Assembly: GCA_027316975.1 (NCBI GenBank)
Contig: DAHVFL010000017.1
Location: 1-21,727, forward strand
Length of the DNA: 21,727 nucleotides
Reading direction: 5' to 3'
DNA from: Chloroflexota bacterium
Lineage (GTDB): Bacteria > Chloroflexota > Ktedonobacteria > Ktedonobacterales > Ktedonobacteraceae
Numbering within the stretch: position 1 is the stretch's first letter; the number at the start of each line of letters is the position of its first letter. The translations under genes were made by a program, and so were the position numbers. Positions 7,801 through 14,416 of the stretch are shown here, piece by piece. The notes under the pieces are model-generated. The model ran no database searches. It was not told the origin of the DNA and was given only the letters and a program-made list of their open reading frames with translations.

Positions 7801-9371
7801 GTGAGAAACCACCCTCAAAGTGGACTGTTCAGACACTTGCTGCCTATGCTCAACTTGACATGATGCAGCTTGCTGCAACCCGCACGCAATTACAGCGCCT
7901 GATTGACCAGGAAGTATATTACTGTAGGATCAAGGAGATTGAAGAAGTTCAGTATGATGGTTGGGTTTATGATTTTGAAGTTGCAGAGCATCACAATTTT
8001 GTAGCTAATAACATTTTATGTCATAACACCATCCAGTTCATCACCCTCCTGTTACACGACCGAGAATCAGCTAACGGCGCGTCCCAACGCGGCCCCGCGC
8101 TGCTCATATGCCCCATGTCCATCGTCGGCAACTGGCATAGAGAAGTGCAACGGTTCGCGCCCTCGCTCAAAGTCATGATCCATCACGGACATGAAAGGCT
8201 CTCCGGCGAGGCCTTCGCGCAAGAGGCCAGGCAGCACGACATCGTCATCACCACCTATGCCCTGGCGCTACGCGATAAGGAGCATCTCGCCCTCATCGAC
8301 TGGGAATATGTCGTCGTGGACGAGGCACAGAACATCAAAAATGAGAGCGCCAAACAGACGCAGGCCATCAAAAGCATCAACGGAACGCATAAGATCGCCC
8401 TGACAGGCACGCCTGTAGAGAACCGCCTCTCCGAACTCTGGTCTATCATGGAATTCCTGAATCCCGGCTATCTGGGTTCCGCGAAGGATTTCAGCGGCAA
8501 GTTCGCCGTTCCCATCGAGAAATACCACAATGCCGACCGCGCCGAAACGCTCAAAAAAGTCATCCAACCCTTCGTCCTGCGTCGTTTGAAAACCGACAAG
8601 TCCATCATCTCAGACCTGCCCGACAAGATGGAGATGAAGGTCTATTGCAATCTCACCCAGGAACAGGCATCGCTCTACGAAGCGGTCGTCAAGGAGATGA
8701 TGGAGAAGATCGAAGAAGCCGACGGCATCGAGCGCAAAGGATTGGTGCTTTCCACCATCATGAAGCTCAAGCAGATTTGCAACCACCCGGCCCACTTCGT
8801 CGGCGACGGCAGTAGCCTGCCCGGACGCTCTGGCAAACTGGCCCGCCTGGAAGAAATGCTCGAAGAGGTGCTGGCGGCTGGCGACAGAGCTTTGATCTTC
8901 AGCCAGTTCTCCGAGATGGGCGGCATATTGCGCCAGTATCTCCAGGAAACGCTGGGCTGCGAAGTGCTCTTCCTGCACGGCGGCACGCCCAAAAAACAGC
9001 GCGATGTGATGGTACAACGCTTTCAAAACGAGCAGCGCGGCGCGCCAATCTTCATCCTCTCGCTGAAAGCAGGCGGCGTGGGACTCAACCTGACGGCAGC
9101 CAACCACGTCTTCCACTTTGATCGCTGGTGGAATCCGGCGGTAGAGAACCAGGCCACCGACCGGGCCTTTCGCATCGGGCAAACAAAGAACGTCCAGGTT
9201 CACAAGTTTATCAGCGTCGGCACCATGGAAGAGCGTATCGACCAGATGATCGAGCAGAAGAAAGAACTGGCCGAAAGCATTGTCGGCGCGGGCGAGAACT
9301 GGCTCACCGAACTATCAACCGCGCAGTTAAAGGACCTCTTCGCCTTAAGCCGCGAAGCAGTCGCCGAATAG
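4845..9371 (+). CDS. SNF2-family DEAD/DEAH-like helicase interrupted by an intein
   Basis: A 1508-aa reading frame encoding a 1041-aa Swi2/Snf2 ATPase plus a 467-aa intein. The N-terminal ~550 residues include the bacterial SNF2-associated region (SAPLLEQSGFGVLVPPWW, ARLGVKLKI) seen in YwqA-like proteins. Then come LRPYQVKGVSWL and ADDMGLGK (motifs Q/I). The intein splits Walker A between Lys594 and Thr1062. Later motifs: ALLICPMSIVGNW (Ia), VVVDEAQ (II, Asp ~1159), ALTGTPVENRLSELW (III), LIFSQFSEMGG (IV), SLKAGGVGLNLTAANHV (V), and DRWWNPAVENQATDRAFRIGQ (VI). All catalytic motifs are present once the intein is spliced out. Such proteins translocate on duplex DNA and remodel protein-DNA complexes, probably in repair; exact role unproven. 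The stop is 11 bases before a SWIM-domain gene, forming an operon. Confidence 0.95.
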   Translation: MIVLHAIWEYADSAQLHIWAESSRLPITTSKRAGKSTAEQKPQKHPFALAQDALRETLGELAGSLLARNADLSTLTLSLPSTPKGPMPSPELILEEEEELQARAFKAWHIPTMTLDANFARDFLLALPDNAPHGMAFGASLRFWATAASFSFELATRQCYMPGLQVIKRKRETIYRAIWDVALSPEDTERMHMLAGMMPPICYAYLPPGHKKSSLPAEMLLHFLNHTIDAFVRARISPAELLPASNNRRSKTLSLPRQWLYALASDDPTLAGPAQELKQFAGTMRAWLGQLSPGASNSPFRTCFRLEAPLESDEGNLDWRVSFLLQANDDRSLLVPAENVWKERSSTLTFLKRQFENPQERLLADLGKASRLFPAIEEGLKTARPETLKLTTQQAYTFLRESAPLLEQSGFGVLVPPWWQKPAARLGVKLKIKGAKTSTGLLGLQSLVNYDWTISVGNTTLSATEFENLVNLKLPLIKIRGQWVELRPEEIEKAIAFFQKKRRNGNMTLGEALRTGLGQETSEVGLPVSEIEGEDWITDLLGQLSGSAKISTIQTPSTFHGKLRPYQVKGVSWLSFLTQFGFGSCLADDMGLGKCVAASSLITTNGLLQKAEDIWSRYAIKTTFDGEGYWAEPSEKLLVNSIDETTGHIVQAPIKRLYRQHVSERLRTVRLEDGSSVTITYPHKLLTDKAWTNDLHVGDYVCVPAKLIWDGKPEDPDLVKFLAWQISEGYEVKGQNAVHITQKDTSMLEELRQCTLRLGERYTIKINCPSVHTYLNRASDLHLTSVSYRRFLEAKGYRWGKLSNEKRIPDFMMQADLDSIRIFLRNFFEAEASAVESMRSIEISTASPMLIQQLAYLLRRFGIWMRVSSKQKRATNGSGIYRSYYFGVLGGNAARKFCREIGFVSERKQQKLEKICERVTNTNVEGIPASEIVAQAVVATGLPVLHFGMHSNVYLNGSQQFSLISLKQVVSAFDGILNGESERLYREKPPSKWTVQTLAAYAQLDMMQLAATRTQLQRLIDQEVYYCRIKEIEEVQYDGWVYDFEVAEHHNFVANNILCHNTIQFITLLLHDRESANGASQRGPALLICPMSIVGNWHREVQRFAPSLKVMIHHGHERLSGEAFAQEARQHDIVITTYALALRDKEHLALIDWEYVVVDEAQNIKNESAKQTQAIKSINGTHKIALTGTPVENRLSELWSIMEFLNPGYLGSAKDFSGKFAVPIEKYHNADRAETLKKVIQPFVLRRLKTDKSIISDLPDKMEMKVYCNLTQEQASLYEAVVKEMMEKIEEADGIERKGLVLSTIMKLKQICNHPAHFVGDGSSLPGRSGKLARLEEMLEEVLAAGDRALIFSQFSEMGGILRQYLQETLGCEVLFLHGGTPKKQRDVMVQRFQNEQRGAPIFILSLKAGGVGLNLTAANHVFHFDRWWNPAVENQATDRAFRIGQTKNVQVHKFISVGTMEERIDQMIEQKKELAESIVGAGENWLTELSTAQLKDLFALSREAVAE
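6627..8027 (+). mobile_element. In-frame LAGLIDADG intein in the helicase P-loop
   Basis: 467 codons, host residues 595-1061. It begins with Cys (CVAASSLITTNGLL, splicing block A) directly after GLGK. It has a block B with TYPH (Thr680 to His683), and ends VYDFEVAEHHNFVANNILCHN with His-Asn at the C-terminus. The next residue is Thr1062, a valid +1 nucleophile that restores GLGK-T. Two LAGLIDADG-like helices lie at about residues 718-733 (FLAWQISEGY) and 819-836 (FLRNFFEAEA). In both, the usual catalytic Asp position is Glu, so the homing endonuclease may be weak or inactive. The intein is visibly more AT-rich than the flanking helicase, consistent with acquisition. Boundaries are exact from the conserved P-loop. 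Confidence 0.95.
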
Positions 9372-9382
9372 GAGCAAAAACT

Positions 9383-10303
9383 ATGGGACGCTGGAGAGAC
9401 GATTACGATGATTACGAATGGAATTACTACCGCCCGAACCAGCCCATTCGGGTAAAAAACGGCATCAAAGCCAAAAGCGAGCGCGGGGAAATCGGCTCAA
9501 CCTGGTGGTCCAAACGCTGGATCAAAACGCTGGAATCCTTCAGCATGGGCACGCGCCTCACCCGCGGTCGTTCGTATGCTCGTCAGGGCCAGGTCATTTC
9601 GATTGACATTGAACCCGGCATCGTTAAGGCCAAAGTCCAGGGATCGATGCCTAAACCCTACAACGTCAAGATTCGCCTGAAGCCGCTTTCAGATGCCAAC
9701 TGGGATAAAATCACGGACGCCATGGCTTCTCAGGCCCTTTTCGCCGCCAAACTGCTGGCCGGCGAAATGCCCACCAACATCGAAGAAGCCTTTCATGCCG
9801 TCCAGCTCTCGCTTTTCCCGACCGCTCTCAGCGACCTTGAAACCGACTGCTCCTGCCCCGATTGGGCCAACCCCTGCAAGCACATCGCCGCCGTCTACTA
9901 CCTGCTGGCCGAGCGTTTCGACGAAGACCCCTTTCTAATCTTCAAACTGCGTGGCCGCACCAAAGAGCAGATCATCTCGACCCTGCGAGCAAAGCGCATC
10001 GAAACGCTGCCACCCGAAAGCGCCGCGTCCTCCACTACCAACGATGCAACCCGACCTGATGATGCCCCCCTGCTCGAAGACAACCTGGACACCTTCTGGC
10101 AAGCAGGCGAGGGGCTAGCCGTCTTCACCGTCAACCCCACCGCGCCCCGCATAGACAAAGCCATTCTCAAAAGATTAGGCGACGCCCCCTTCACCGGAGA
10201 CGATAGCAATCTCACCATCCTTTTATCAAAGGCATACGACATGGTAGATGCCACCATCAATAGTGCCACACCTGCGTGGTTAGTCAGCGACAGATCGCCA
10301 TAA
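9383..10303 (+). CDS. SWIM zinc-finger protein, partner of the SNF2 helicase
   Basis: A 306-aa protein. The ATG at 9383 follows the GGAG at 9371-9374, which overlaps the helicase stop; the longer frame reaching back to 9128 is only an overlap with the helicase in another frame. The N-terminus is acidic and aromatic (WRDDYDDYEWNYY). At about residue 38 comes GSTWWSKRWIKTLESF, typical of this group. The SWIM motif CSCPDWANPCKH provides Cys156, Cys158, Cys165 and His167 to bind zinc, followed by HIAAVYYLLAERFDEDPFLIF. SWIM domains bind DNA or protein. Bacterial SNF2 helicases are often encoded beside one (compare ywqA-ywqB in Bacillus), so the two probably act together. The region after ~residue 210 is proline/acid-rich and not recognised. 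Confidence 0.9.
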   Translation: MGRWRDDYDDYEWNYYRPNQPIRVKNGIKAKSERGEIGSTWWSKRWIKTLESFSMGTRLTRGRSYARQGQVISIDIEPGIVKAKVQGSMPKPYNVKIRLKPLSDANWDKITDAMASQALFAAKLLAGEMPTNIEEAFHAVQLSLFPTALSDLETDCSCPDWANPCKHIAAVYYLLAERFDEDPFLIFKLRGRTKEQIISTLRAKRIETLPPESAASSTTNDATRPDDAPLLEDNLDTFWQAGEGLAVFTVNPTAPRIDKAILKRLGDAPFTGDDSNLTILLSKAYDMVDATINSATPAWLVSDRSP

Positions 10304-10326
10304 AACTGATGTCCCCTTAAAAAATA

Positions 10327-10335
10327 TGGTATACT
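10327..10335 (+). promoter_or_regulatory. Extended -10 promoter element for mgsA
   Basis: TGG-TATACT matches an extended -10 (TGN plus TATAAT-like). The position 17 bases upstream (TGATGT) is a poor -35, which extended -10 promoters tolerate. It would start transcription near 10342, giving a leader of about 280 bases before the mgsA start. Confidence 0.4.
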
Positions 10336-10621
10336 ATGTACAGGTAGAGGTATTCAACTGAAGAATCCTCCATCAGCAAGGTCTCACGTGAGATGACTGG
10401 CGCAGACCTCAGCCAGTCGCAATCTCTCTTCTATGCCACATAGTTGTGGATACCACCCCTTGACGGATTATTCACACCCGTGCGGAGCAGCACGTCCTCT
10501 ATGTCTACGACGATTGACGCCCGTAAGCGAATATACGTTGGTGGGCGCTGAATAAAGAGTTGTAATACATATCTCCACGCCTTTGCTAAGGCAGGGAATA
10601 TGAAAGGTAAACGATATACTC
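10336..10621 (+). ncRNA. Long structured 5' leader of mgsA, possible cis-regulatory RNA
   Basis: The ~285 bases between the extended -10 and the mgsA GTG contain several consecutive hairpins: 10347-10370 (GAGG/CCTC plus ATTC/GAAT), 10382-10393 (TCTCACGTGAGA), 10395-10418 (GACTGGC/GCCAGTC), 10446-10456 (GTGG/CCAC), a CGTGC/GCACG hairpin near 10480-10500, and a CGCCC/GGGCG hairpin near 10517-10550. A 20-codon frame at 10600 overlaps the mgsA start. I could not match it to a known riboswitch class, so a regulatory RNA role is inference. Confidence 0.3.
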
Positions 10622-11071
10622 GTGGAAAACAAACAAAGAATCGCCCTTGTGGCGCACGATAATAAAAAGCACGATCTTCTGGAATGGGCCAAGTTTAACA
10701 AGCACCTGCTGATCCAGCATGAACTGTATGCAACCGGAACCACCGGCAAACTGTTGGAACAAGAACTTGGCGTCGAGATTCACAAACTCCAGAGCGGCCC
10801 CCTGGGAGGCGATCAACAAATTGGGGCGAAGATTTCAGAACAAGAACTCGATTTGCTCATCTTCTTCTGGGACCCGCTCACCCGGCAACCGCACGATTCA
10901 GATGTGAAAGCATTGCTCCGCATTGCCGTCGTCTGGAATATCCCCGTCGCCTGCAATCGCGCCTCCGCTGATTTCATGATCTCATCACCGCTCATGTCCA
11001 GCGCCTACAAACGCCATCTCCCCGATTATGCAGGCTACACGGGACGTATACTGGAGGATGCTCTCATATAA
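10622..11071 (+). CDS. mgsA: Methylglyoxal synthase
   Basis: A 149-aa protein that converts dihydroxyacetone phosphate to methylglyoxal and phosphate, a cytosolic bypass of lower glycolysis used when sugar phosphates build up. It aligns along its whole length with E. coli MgsA from memory: IALVAHDNKK (His12), YATGTTGKLL (phosphate binding), SGPLGGDQQIGAKI with catalytic Asp64, LIFFWDPLTRQPHDSDVKALLR with His91 and Asp94, VWNIPVACNRASADFMISSP, and the C-terminal YAGYTGRIL. These correspond to E. coli His19, Asp71, His98 and Asp101. The start is GTG at 10622; the ribosome site is weak (AAAGG about 14 bases upstream). The gene appears monocistronic behind a long structured leader. Confidence in function is high. 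Confidence 0.96.
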   Translation: MENKQRIALVAHDNKKHDLLEWAKFNKHLLIQHELYATGTTGKLLEQELGVEIHKLQSGPLGGDQQIGAKISEQELDLLIFFWDPLTRQPHDSDVKALLRIAVVWNIPVACNRASADFMISSPLMSSAYKRHLPDYAGYTGRILEDALI

Positions 11072-11367
11072 AGTCTACAAAGGAGACTCACGCTAATAAG
11101 ATGACCAGTAAAGTTCGCTCTAGTATGCCTAGCAGATGCAAAAGCGGTCATGTTATTTCCGTGAGTGCCCAAAGAGCATAAAATGCTCTGCATCCTTGCA
11201 GGTGCAAGCAGTAGCGACACCCCTTGCGGGTGTCCCGTGCGCGGCCATCACCCAGGGAGACGCGACACCCGCAAGGAGTGTCGCTACTGCACTTTGCACC
11301 ACTCTGAAGGATGGAGACCCCATGAAAACTTCGTTCGTATGCTGTATACTCGTGTATGGAGGAGAAG
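11072..11367. other. Intergenic region between mgsA and the ThuA lipoprotein
   Basis: Apart from the palindromic element at 11201-11300 and the hairpin at 11173-11189 the region has no supported gene. A TATACT at 11345-11350 could be the -10 of the ThuA gene, but no matching -35 is seen. If real, the leader would be only about ten bases. Confidence 0.35.
11201..11300. repeat. 100-bp imperfect palindromic element (REP/MITE-like)
   Basis: Inner arms 11208-11234 and 11264-11290 are complementary over 27 bp with one mismatch. Outer arms GGTGCAA (11201-11207) and TTGCACC (11294-11300) extend the structure across a 3-base bulge. The arms themselves contain the sub-palindrome GACACCCCTTGCGGGTGTC. 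A smaller hairpin, AGAGCAT-AAA-ATGCTCT (11173-11189), lies just upstream. It sits between mgsA and the ThuA gene; no target-site duplication is evident. Confidence 0.75.
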
Positions 11368-12216
11368 ATGCGCAAAACAGCAATGCTACGCCGGGCAATA
11401 TTCTGGGGACTTATTGGATTACTCGCCGTTTACCTGTCCGGCTGTGGCAACGCGCGCCCCGCATCTTCTCCGTTGGGGAGTCCTTCAACAGGCATAACCT
11501 ATCCCGCCTGCGCTCCAGCACAGAAACCGGCCTGTCGTATCCGGCTGCTGGTCTTTTCAAAAACTGCAGCCTTTCGACATGCCTCAATCTCCGATGCCAT
11601 CGCAGCCCTACGCCACCTGGCCCTGGATCAGGGAGTCGCCATCGATTTCACCGGAGACGCGGCGGTTTTTACCGCCGCCAACCTCTCGCGTTATAACGCC
11701 GTCGTTTTTTTGATGACCACCGGTCAGGTTCTGGATGCCAGCCAGCAGGCCGCCTTTGAACAATACATCCGGCGTGGCGGAGGGTACGCCGGTGTGCATT
11801 CCGCCAGCGACACCGAATACAACTGGCCCTGGTACGGGCAACTGGTGGGAGCGTACTTCGACCGCGTGCATGGACATTCGCGTATCGTGCAGGCCACCGT
11901 CCGCGTCGTTGACCACACGCACCTCTCAACCAGCATGTTACCCACCGTCTGGATACGAACCGACGAATGGTACAACTTCGCCACCAATCCGAGCAACTCG
12001 GTACAAGTGCTGCTCGCGGTTGACGAGAAAACCTACAAGGGCGGCGTCATGGGTGCCAACCACCCCATCGCCTGGTACCATACCTTCGACGGGGGGCGTT
12101 CCTTTTACACCGCCATGGGCCACACCTCAGAAAGCTACCGGGAACCGCTCTTCATGGCGCATCTCTGGGGCGGCATCCTTTACGCAGCCGGAGATACTAC
12201 CATCCTTCGCTCATGA
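11368..12216 (+). CDS. ThuA-domain lipoprotein
   Basis: A 282-aa protein. The start is ATG 11368, four codons inside the longest frame, because GGAGGAG (11358-11364) lies just before it. Residues 1-26 form a lipoprotein signal peptide: basic MRKTAMLRR, hydrophobic FWGLIGLLAVYL, and lipobox LSGC with Cys26 as the lipidation site. From ~residue 48 it is a ThuA-like (trehalose-utilisation type, class I glutamine-amidotransferase-like fold) domain: RLLVFSKTAAFRHASI, DAAVFTAANLSRYNAVVFL, FEQYIRRGGGYAGVHSASD, WYGQLVGAYFDRVHGH, PIAWYHTFDGGRSFYTAMGH, and LWGGILYAAGD at the end. This domain often accompanies sugar-related oxidoreductases, but its own reaction is not established. It is probably anchored on the outer face of the membrane. 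No sugar genes are adjacent. Confidence 0.88.
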   Translation: MRKTAMLRRAIFWGLIGLLAVYLSGCGNARPASSPLGSPSTGITYPACAPAQKPACRIRLLVFSKTAAFRHASISDAIAALRHLALDQGVAIDFTGDAAVFTAANLSRYNAVVFLMTTGQVLDASQQAAFEQYIRRGGGYAGVHSASDTEYNWPWYGQLVGAYFDRVHGHSRIVQATVRVVDHTHLSTSMLPTVWIRTDEWYNFATNPSNSVQVLLAVDEKTYKGGVMGANHPIAWYHTFDGGRSFYTAMGHTSESYREPLFMAHLWGGILYAAGDTTILRS

Positions 12217-12299
12217 GTCAGTTAGTCAGTAACGAACCCCTGCCATTGCTTAATTACGTGTTGCGCCTGATACGGCATTTTGTTGCCGTAAAAAACTGC

Positions 12300-12384
12300 C
12301 CCTCTTCTGTCATTCTGAGCGCAGCGAAGAATCTGCCTCGGCGACACAGAGATTCTTCGCTGCGCTCAGAATGACAGAAGAGGG
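12300..12384. repeat. 35-bp perfect inverted repeat (REP-like, two facing monomers)
   Basis: Arms 12300-12334 and 12350-12384 are perfectly complementary over 35 bp around a 15-base loop. Each arm contains the monomer core TGAGCGCAGCGAA, the same core found three times at 18.9-19.04 kb. Within a monomer the flanks pair too: ATTCT with AGAAT. It lies upstream of metY and could also end transcription from the ThuA gene, but its sequence marks it as a dispersed repeat. Confidence 0.8.
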
Positions 12385-12399
12385 TTTCTAATGAAAGAA

Positions 12400-12447
12400 A
12401 ACTGGTTTGCGTCATGTTATGATATGAAGAAGGAAAGGCAACCAGTT
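12400..12447 (+). promoter_or_regulatory. Inverted repeat in the metY upstream region
   Basis: AACTGGTTTGC (12400-12410) and GCAACCAGTT (12438-12447) pair over 10 bp with one bulged T around a 27-base AT-rich loop. It lies just before the metY ribosome site (AGGAG near 12454). It could be an operator or an mRNA hairpin; no SAM riboswitch signature was recognised. Confidence 0.3.
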
Positions 12448-12469
12448 CGCTACAGGAGAAACACACGCC

Positions 12470-13765
12470 ATGCCAGAAATCGACAGCGATCACGTCTTTG
12501 GGTTCGATACGCTCTCGGTCCACGCCGGGCAACGTCCCGACCCAACCACAGGAGCGCGCGCCGTCCCCATCTACCAGACCACCTCTTATGTCTTCGATGA
12601 TACCGATCATGCCGCCCATCTTTTTGCCCTGCAACGCTTCGGCAATATCTATACCCGCATCATGAACCCCACTACAGCCGCTTTTGAAGAGCGCATCGCC
12701 GCGCTGGAAGGCGGCACAGGCGCGCTAGCCACTGCGTCGGGCATGGCGGCACAGATGGCAACTATGATGACGCTGCTTCGTCCAGGCGACGATCTTATCT
12801 CGTCGAGCAGCCTCTACGGGGGTACGCATACCCAGTTTGACCTGACGCTGCGCACGTGGGGCATCAACACCATCTTCGTAGATAGCACCGATCCCGAAAA
12901 CTACCGTCGCGCGCTCACACCGCGCACGCGCGCCCTTTACGGCGAGACTATCGGCAACCCACGCGGCGATGTGCTGGACATGCGTGCCGTAGCAGACATC
13001 GCGCGCGCAGCCGGTGTTCCCCTGGTGATCGACAACACCTTCGCCACTCCCTATCTCTGCCGACCGTTTGAGCACGGAGCCGACATTATCGTGCATTCGG
13101 CCACCAAGTTTATCGGCGGGCACGGCACCTCTATCGCGGGCGTGCTGGTCGAATCGGGCAAGTTTCCCTGGGATAACGGCAACTTCCCGCACATCGTTGA
13201 CCCTTCACCCGGCTATCACGGCGTGAGATTTTACGAGACCTTTGGCGATTTTGCCTTCGTCATGAAGGCGCGCGTCGAGACAGTGCGCGATACCGGTGGC
13301 TGCATCAGTCCATTCAACGCCTTCCTCCTCTTGCAAGGCCTGGAAACCCTTTCACTGCGCATGAAGCAGCACTGCCAGAACGCGCTGCAAGTCGCCCAAT
13401 TCTTGCAAGAACACCCGGCCGTGGAATGGGTACACTATCCCGGCCTGCCGGATAACCCTTCATACGCGCTCGCCACGCGCTACCTGCCACGCGGCGCCGG
13501 TGCCATCTTCACCTTCGGCGTCAAGGGAGGATATGAAGCCGGTAAAAAAGTCATTAACAGCGTGCGGCTCTTCTCCCACCTCGCCAATGTCGGAGATGCG
13601 CGCAGCCTGATTATTCACCCCGCCAGCACGACGCACCAGCAGCTTTCCGACGAAGACCAGCTGGCGGGAGGAGTCACGCCCGATCTGATTCGTCTCTCAA
13701 TCGGCATTGAGAATATCGAGGACATCCTGTGGGACCTGGATCAGGCGCTGGCAGCGGCAAACTAA
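12470..13765 (+). CDS. metY: O-acetylhomoserine sulfhydrylase (aminocarboxypropyltransferase)
   Basis: A 431-aa PLP enzyme of the Cys/Met metabolism family, which makes homocysteine from O-acetylhomoserine and sulfide in methionine synthesis. Visible signatures: DTLSVHAGQRPDPTTGARAV at the N-terminus, QTTSYVF, YTRIMNPTTAAFEERIAALE, ATASGMAAQ, SSSSLYGGTHTQF, ETIGNPRGDVLD, VIDNTFATPYLCRPFEHGAD, and HSATKFIGGHG with the PLP-binding Lys213. The C-terminus is LANVGDARSLIIHPASTTHQQL...LIRLSIGIENIEDILWDL. The long NFPHIVDPSPGYHG insert and total length are typical of MetY rather than the shorter MetB/MetC/MetZ enzymes. The start follows an ACAGGAG ribosome site. No serine/homoserine acetyltransferase gene is adjacent. 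A CoA-binding protein gene follows 168 bases later. Confidence 0.95.
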   Translation: MPEIDSDHVFGFDTLSVHAGQRPDPTTGARAVPIYQTTSYVFDDTDHAAHLFALQRFGNIYTRIMNPTTAAFEERIAALEGGTGALATASGMAAQMATMMTLLRPGDDLISSSSLYGGTHTQFDLTLRTWGINTIFVDSTDPENYRRALTPRTRALYGETIGNPRGDVLDMRAVADIARAAGVPLVIDNTFATPYLCRPFEHGADIIVHSATKFIGGHGTSIAGVLVESGKFPWDNGNFPHIVDPSPGYHGVRFYETFGDFAFVMKARVETVRDTGGCISPFNAFLLLQGLETLSLRMKQHCQNALQVAQFLQEHPAVEWVHYPGLPDNPSYALATRYLPRGAGAIFTFGVKGGYEAGKKVINSVRLFSHLANVGDARSLIIHPASTTHQQLSDEDQLAGGVTPDLIRLSIGIENIEDILWDLDQALAAAN

Positions 13766-13778
13766 GCAATATGGCTCT

Positions 13779-13806
13779 TTGAACAAGTCCATTATTATGC
13801 TATGCT
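13779..13806 (+). promoter_or_regulatory. Promoter of the CoA-binding protein gene
   Basis: TTGAAC (13779-13784), a 16-base spacer and TATGCT (13801-13806) form a reasonable housekeeping promoter in the metY-CoA-binding gap. Transcription would start near 13813, leaving a leader of about 120 bases that carries a 12-codon frame (13855-13893) with its own AAGGAG site. Confidence 0.5.
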
Positions 13807-13933
13807 TCTACATAGAAACCAGCGTCAAAGCATGAGAAGAAGGAGTTCCATTCAATGGAAGAACGTCTGAAACAGGAGAAGTCGCTCTATTGAATCCTTA
13901 GCAGCGAGCAAGAGGTAGAGAAAGATAATCAGC

Positions 13934-14416
13934 ATGACTACGACCGCCCCCGATATGTACAACCGCCTGAAAATATTACAGCAGTACCGGCATGTTGCCA
14001 TCGCCGGCATCTCGGCTGACCAGTATCGCCCCAGCCATTTTGTGGCTATCTACCTGCAGGCCGAGGGCTACCACATCATTCCCATCAACCCGCGCTACGC
14101 GGGACAAACGATTCTGGGCAGGCGCGTCTACGCCACGCTCACAGAAGCAAAGGAAGCTGGCGAGCAGATCGAAATCGTGGATGTCTTCCGCCGTGCTGAG
14201 GACGTGCCGCCCATTGCCGATGAAGCCATCGCCACCGGCGCTAAAGTGTTGTGGCTGCAACTGGGTATCCGCAACGACGAAGCCGCCGGGCGCGCCGGGG
14301 CCGCCGGTTTAACGGTTGTCCAGGATCGCTGCATGAAAATCGAACACGCCCGCTTTTTCGGCGGATTGCATACCGTAGGGCTGAATACAGGTGTGATCCT
14401 GGCAAAGAAGCTATAG
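13934..14416 (+). CDS. CoA-binding domain protein (YccU-like)
   Basis: A 160-aa Rossmann-fold protein of the CoA_binding_2 (YccU) family. The N-terminal strand and loop are YRHVAIAGISADQYRPSHFVA. Then come YHIIPINPRYAGQTILGRRVYATLTEA, IEIVDVFRRAEDVPPIADEAIATGAKVLWLQLGIRNDEAA, and the conserved C-terminal VVQDRCMKIEHARF. The fold binds nucleotide or CoA-like ligands; no reaction is established for the family. The start lacks a strong ribosome site (AGAGG about 19 bases upstream), so ATG 13934 is chosen as the only Met before the first conserved strand. The neighbour metY is on the same strand, but an internal promoter suggests separate expression. Confidence 0.85.
   Translation: MTTTAPDMYNRLKILQQYRHVAIAGISADQYRPSHFVAIYLQAEGYHIIPINPRYAGQTILGRRVYATLTEAKEAGEQIEIVDVFRRAEDVPPIADEAIATGAKVLWLQLGIRNDEAAGRAGAAGLTVVQDRCMKIEHARFFGGLHTVGLNTGVILAKKL

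Noticed and set aside
8610..9203. 197-codon minus-strand frame
   Set aside because: Antisense to the conserved helicase C-terminal domain; low-complexity shadow composition and no ribosome site.
10445..10476. Two near-matches to the DnaA box (TGTGGATAC and TTATTCACA)
   Set aside because: Each has one mismatch, there are only two, and no dnaA/dnaN or AT-rich unwinding region is near; chance matches in a structured leader are more likely.
11101..11181. 26-codon frame after mgsA
   Set aside because: The GGAGA sequence is too far from the ATG and the frame ends inside a hairpin; no protein-like pattern.
11136..11696. 186-codon plus-strand frame before and over the ThuA gene
   Set aside because: Its first part is translated palindromic repeat and the rest overlaps the ThuA gene in another frame.
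12217..12469. SAM (S-box) riboswitch upstream of metY
   Set aside because: No recognisable S-box conserved core; the structure present is a dispersed palindromic repeat plus a short inverted repeat.
12725..13192. 155-codon minus-strand frame
   Set aside because: Antisense to the metY core including the PLP site; no protein-family resemblance.
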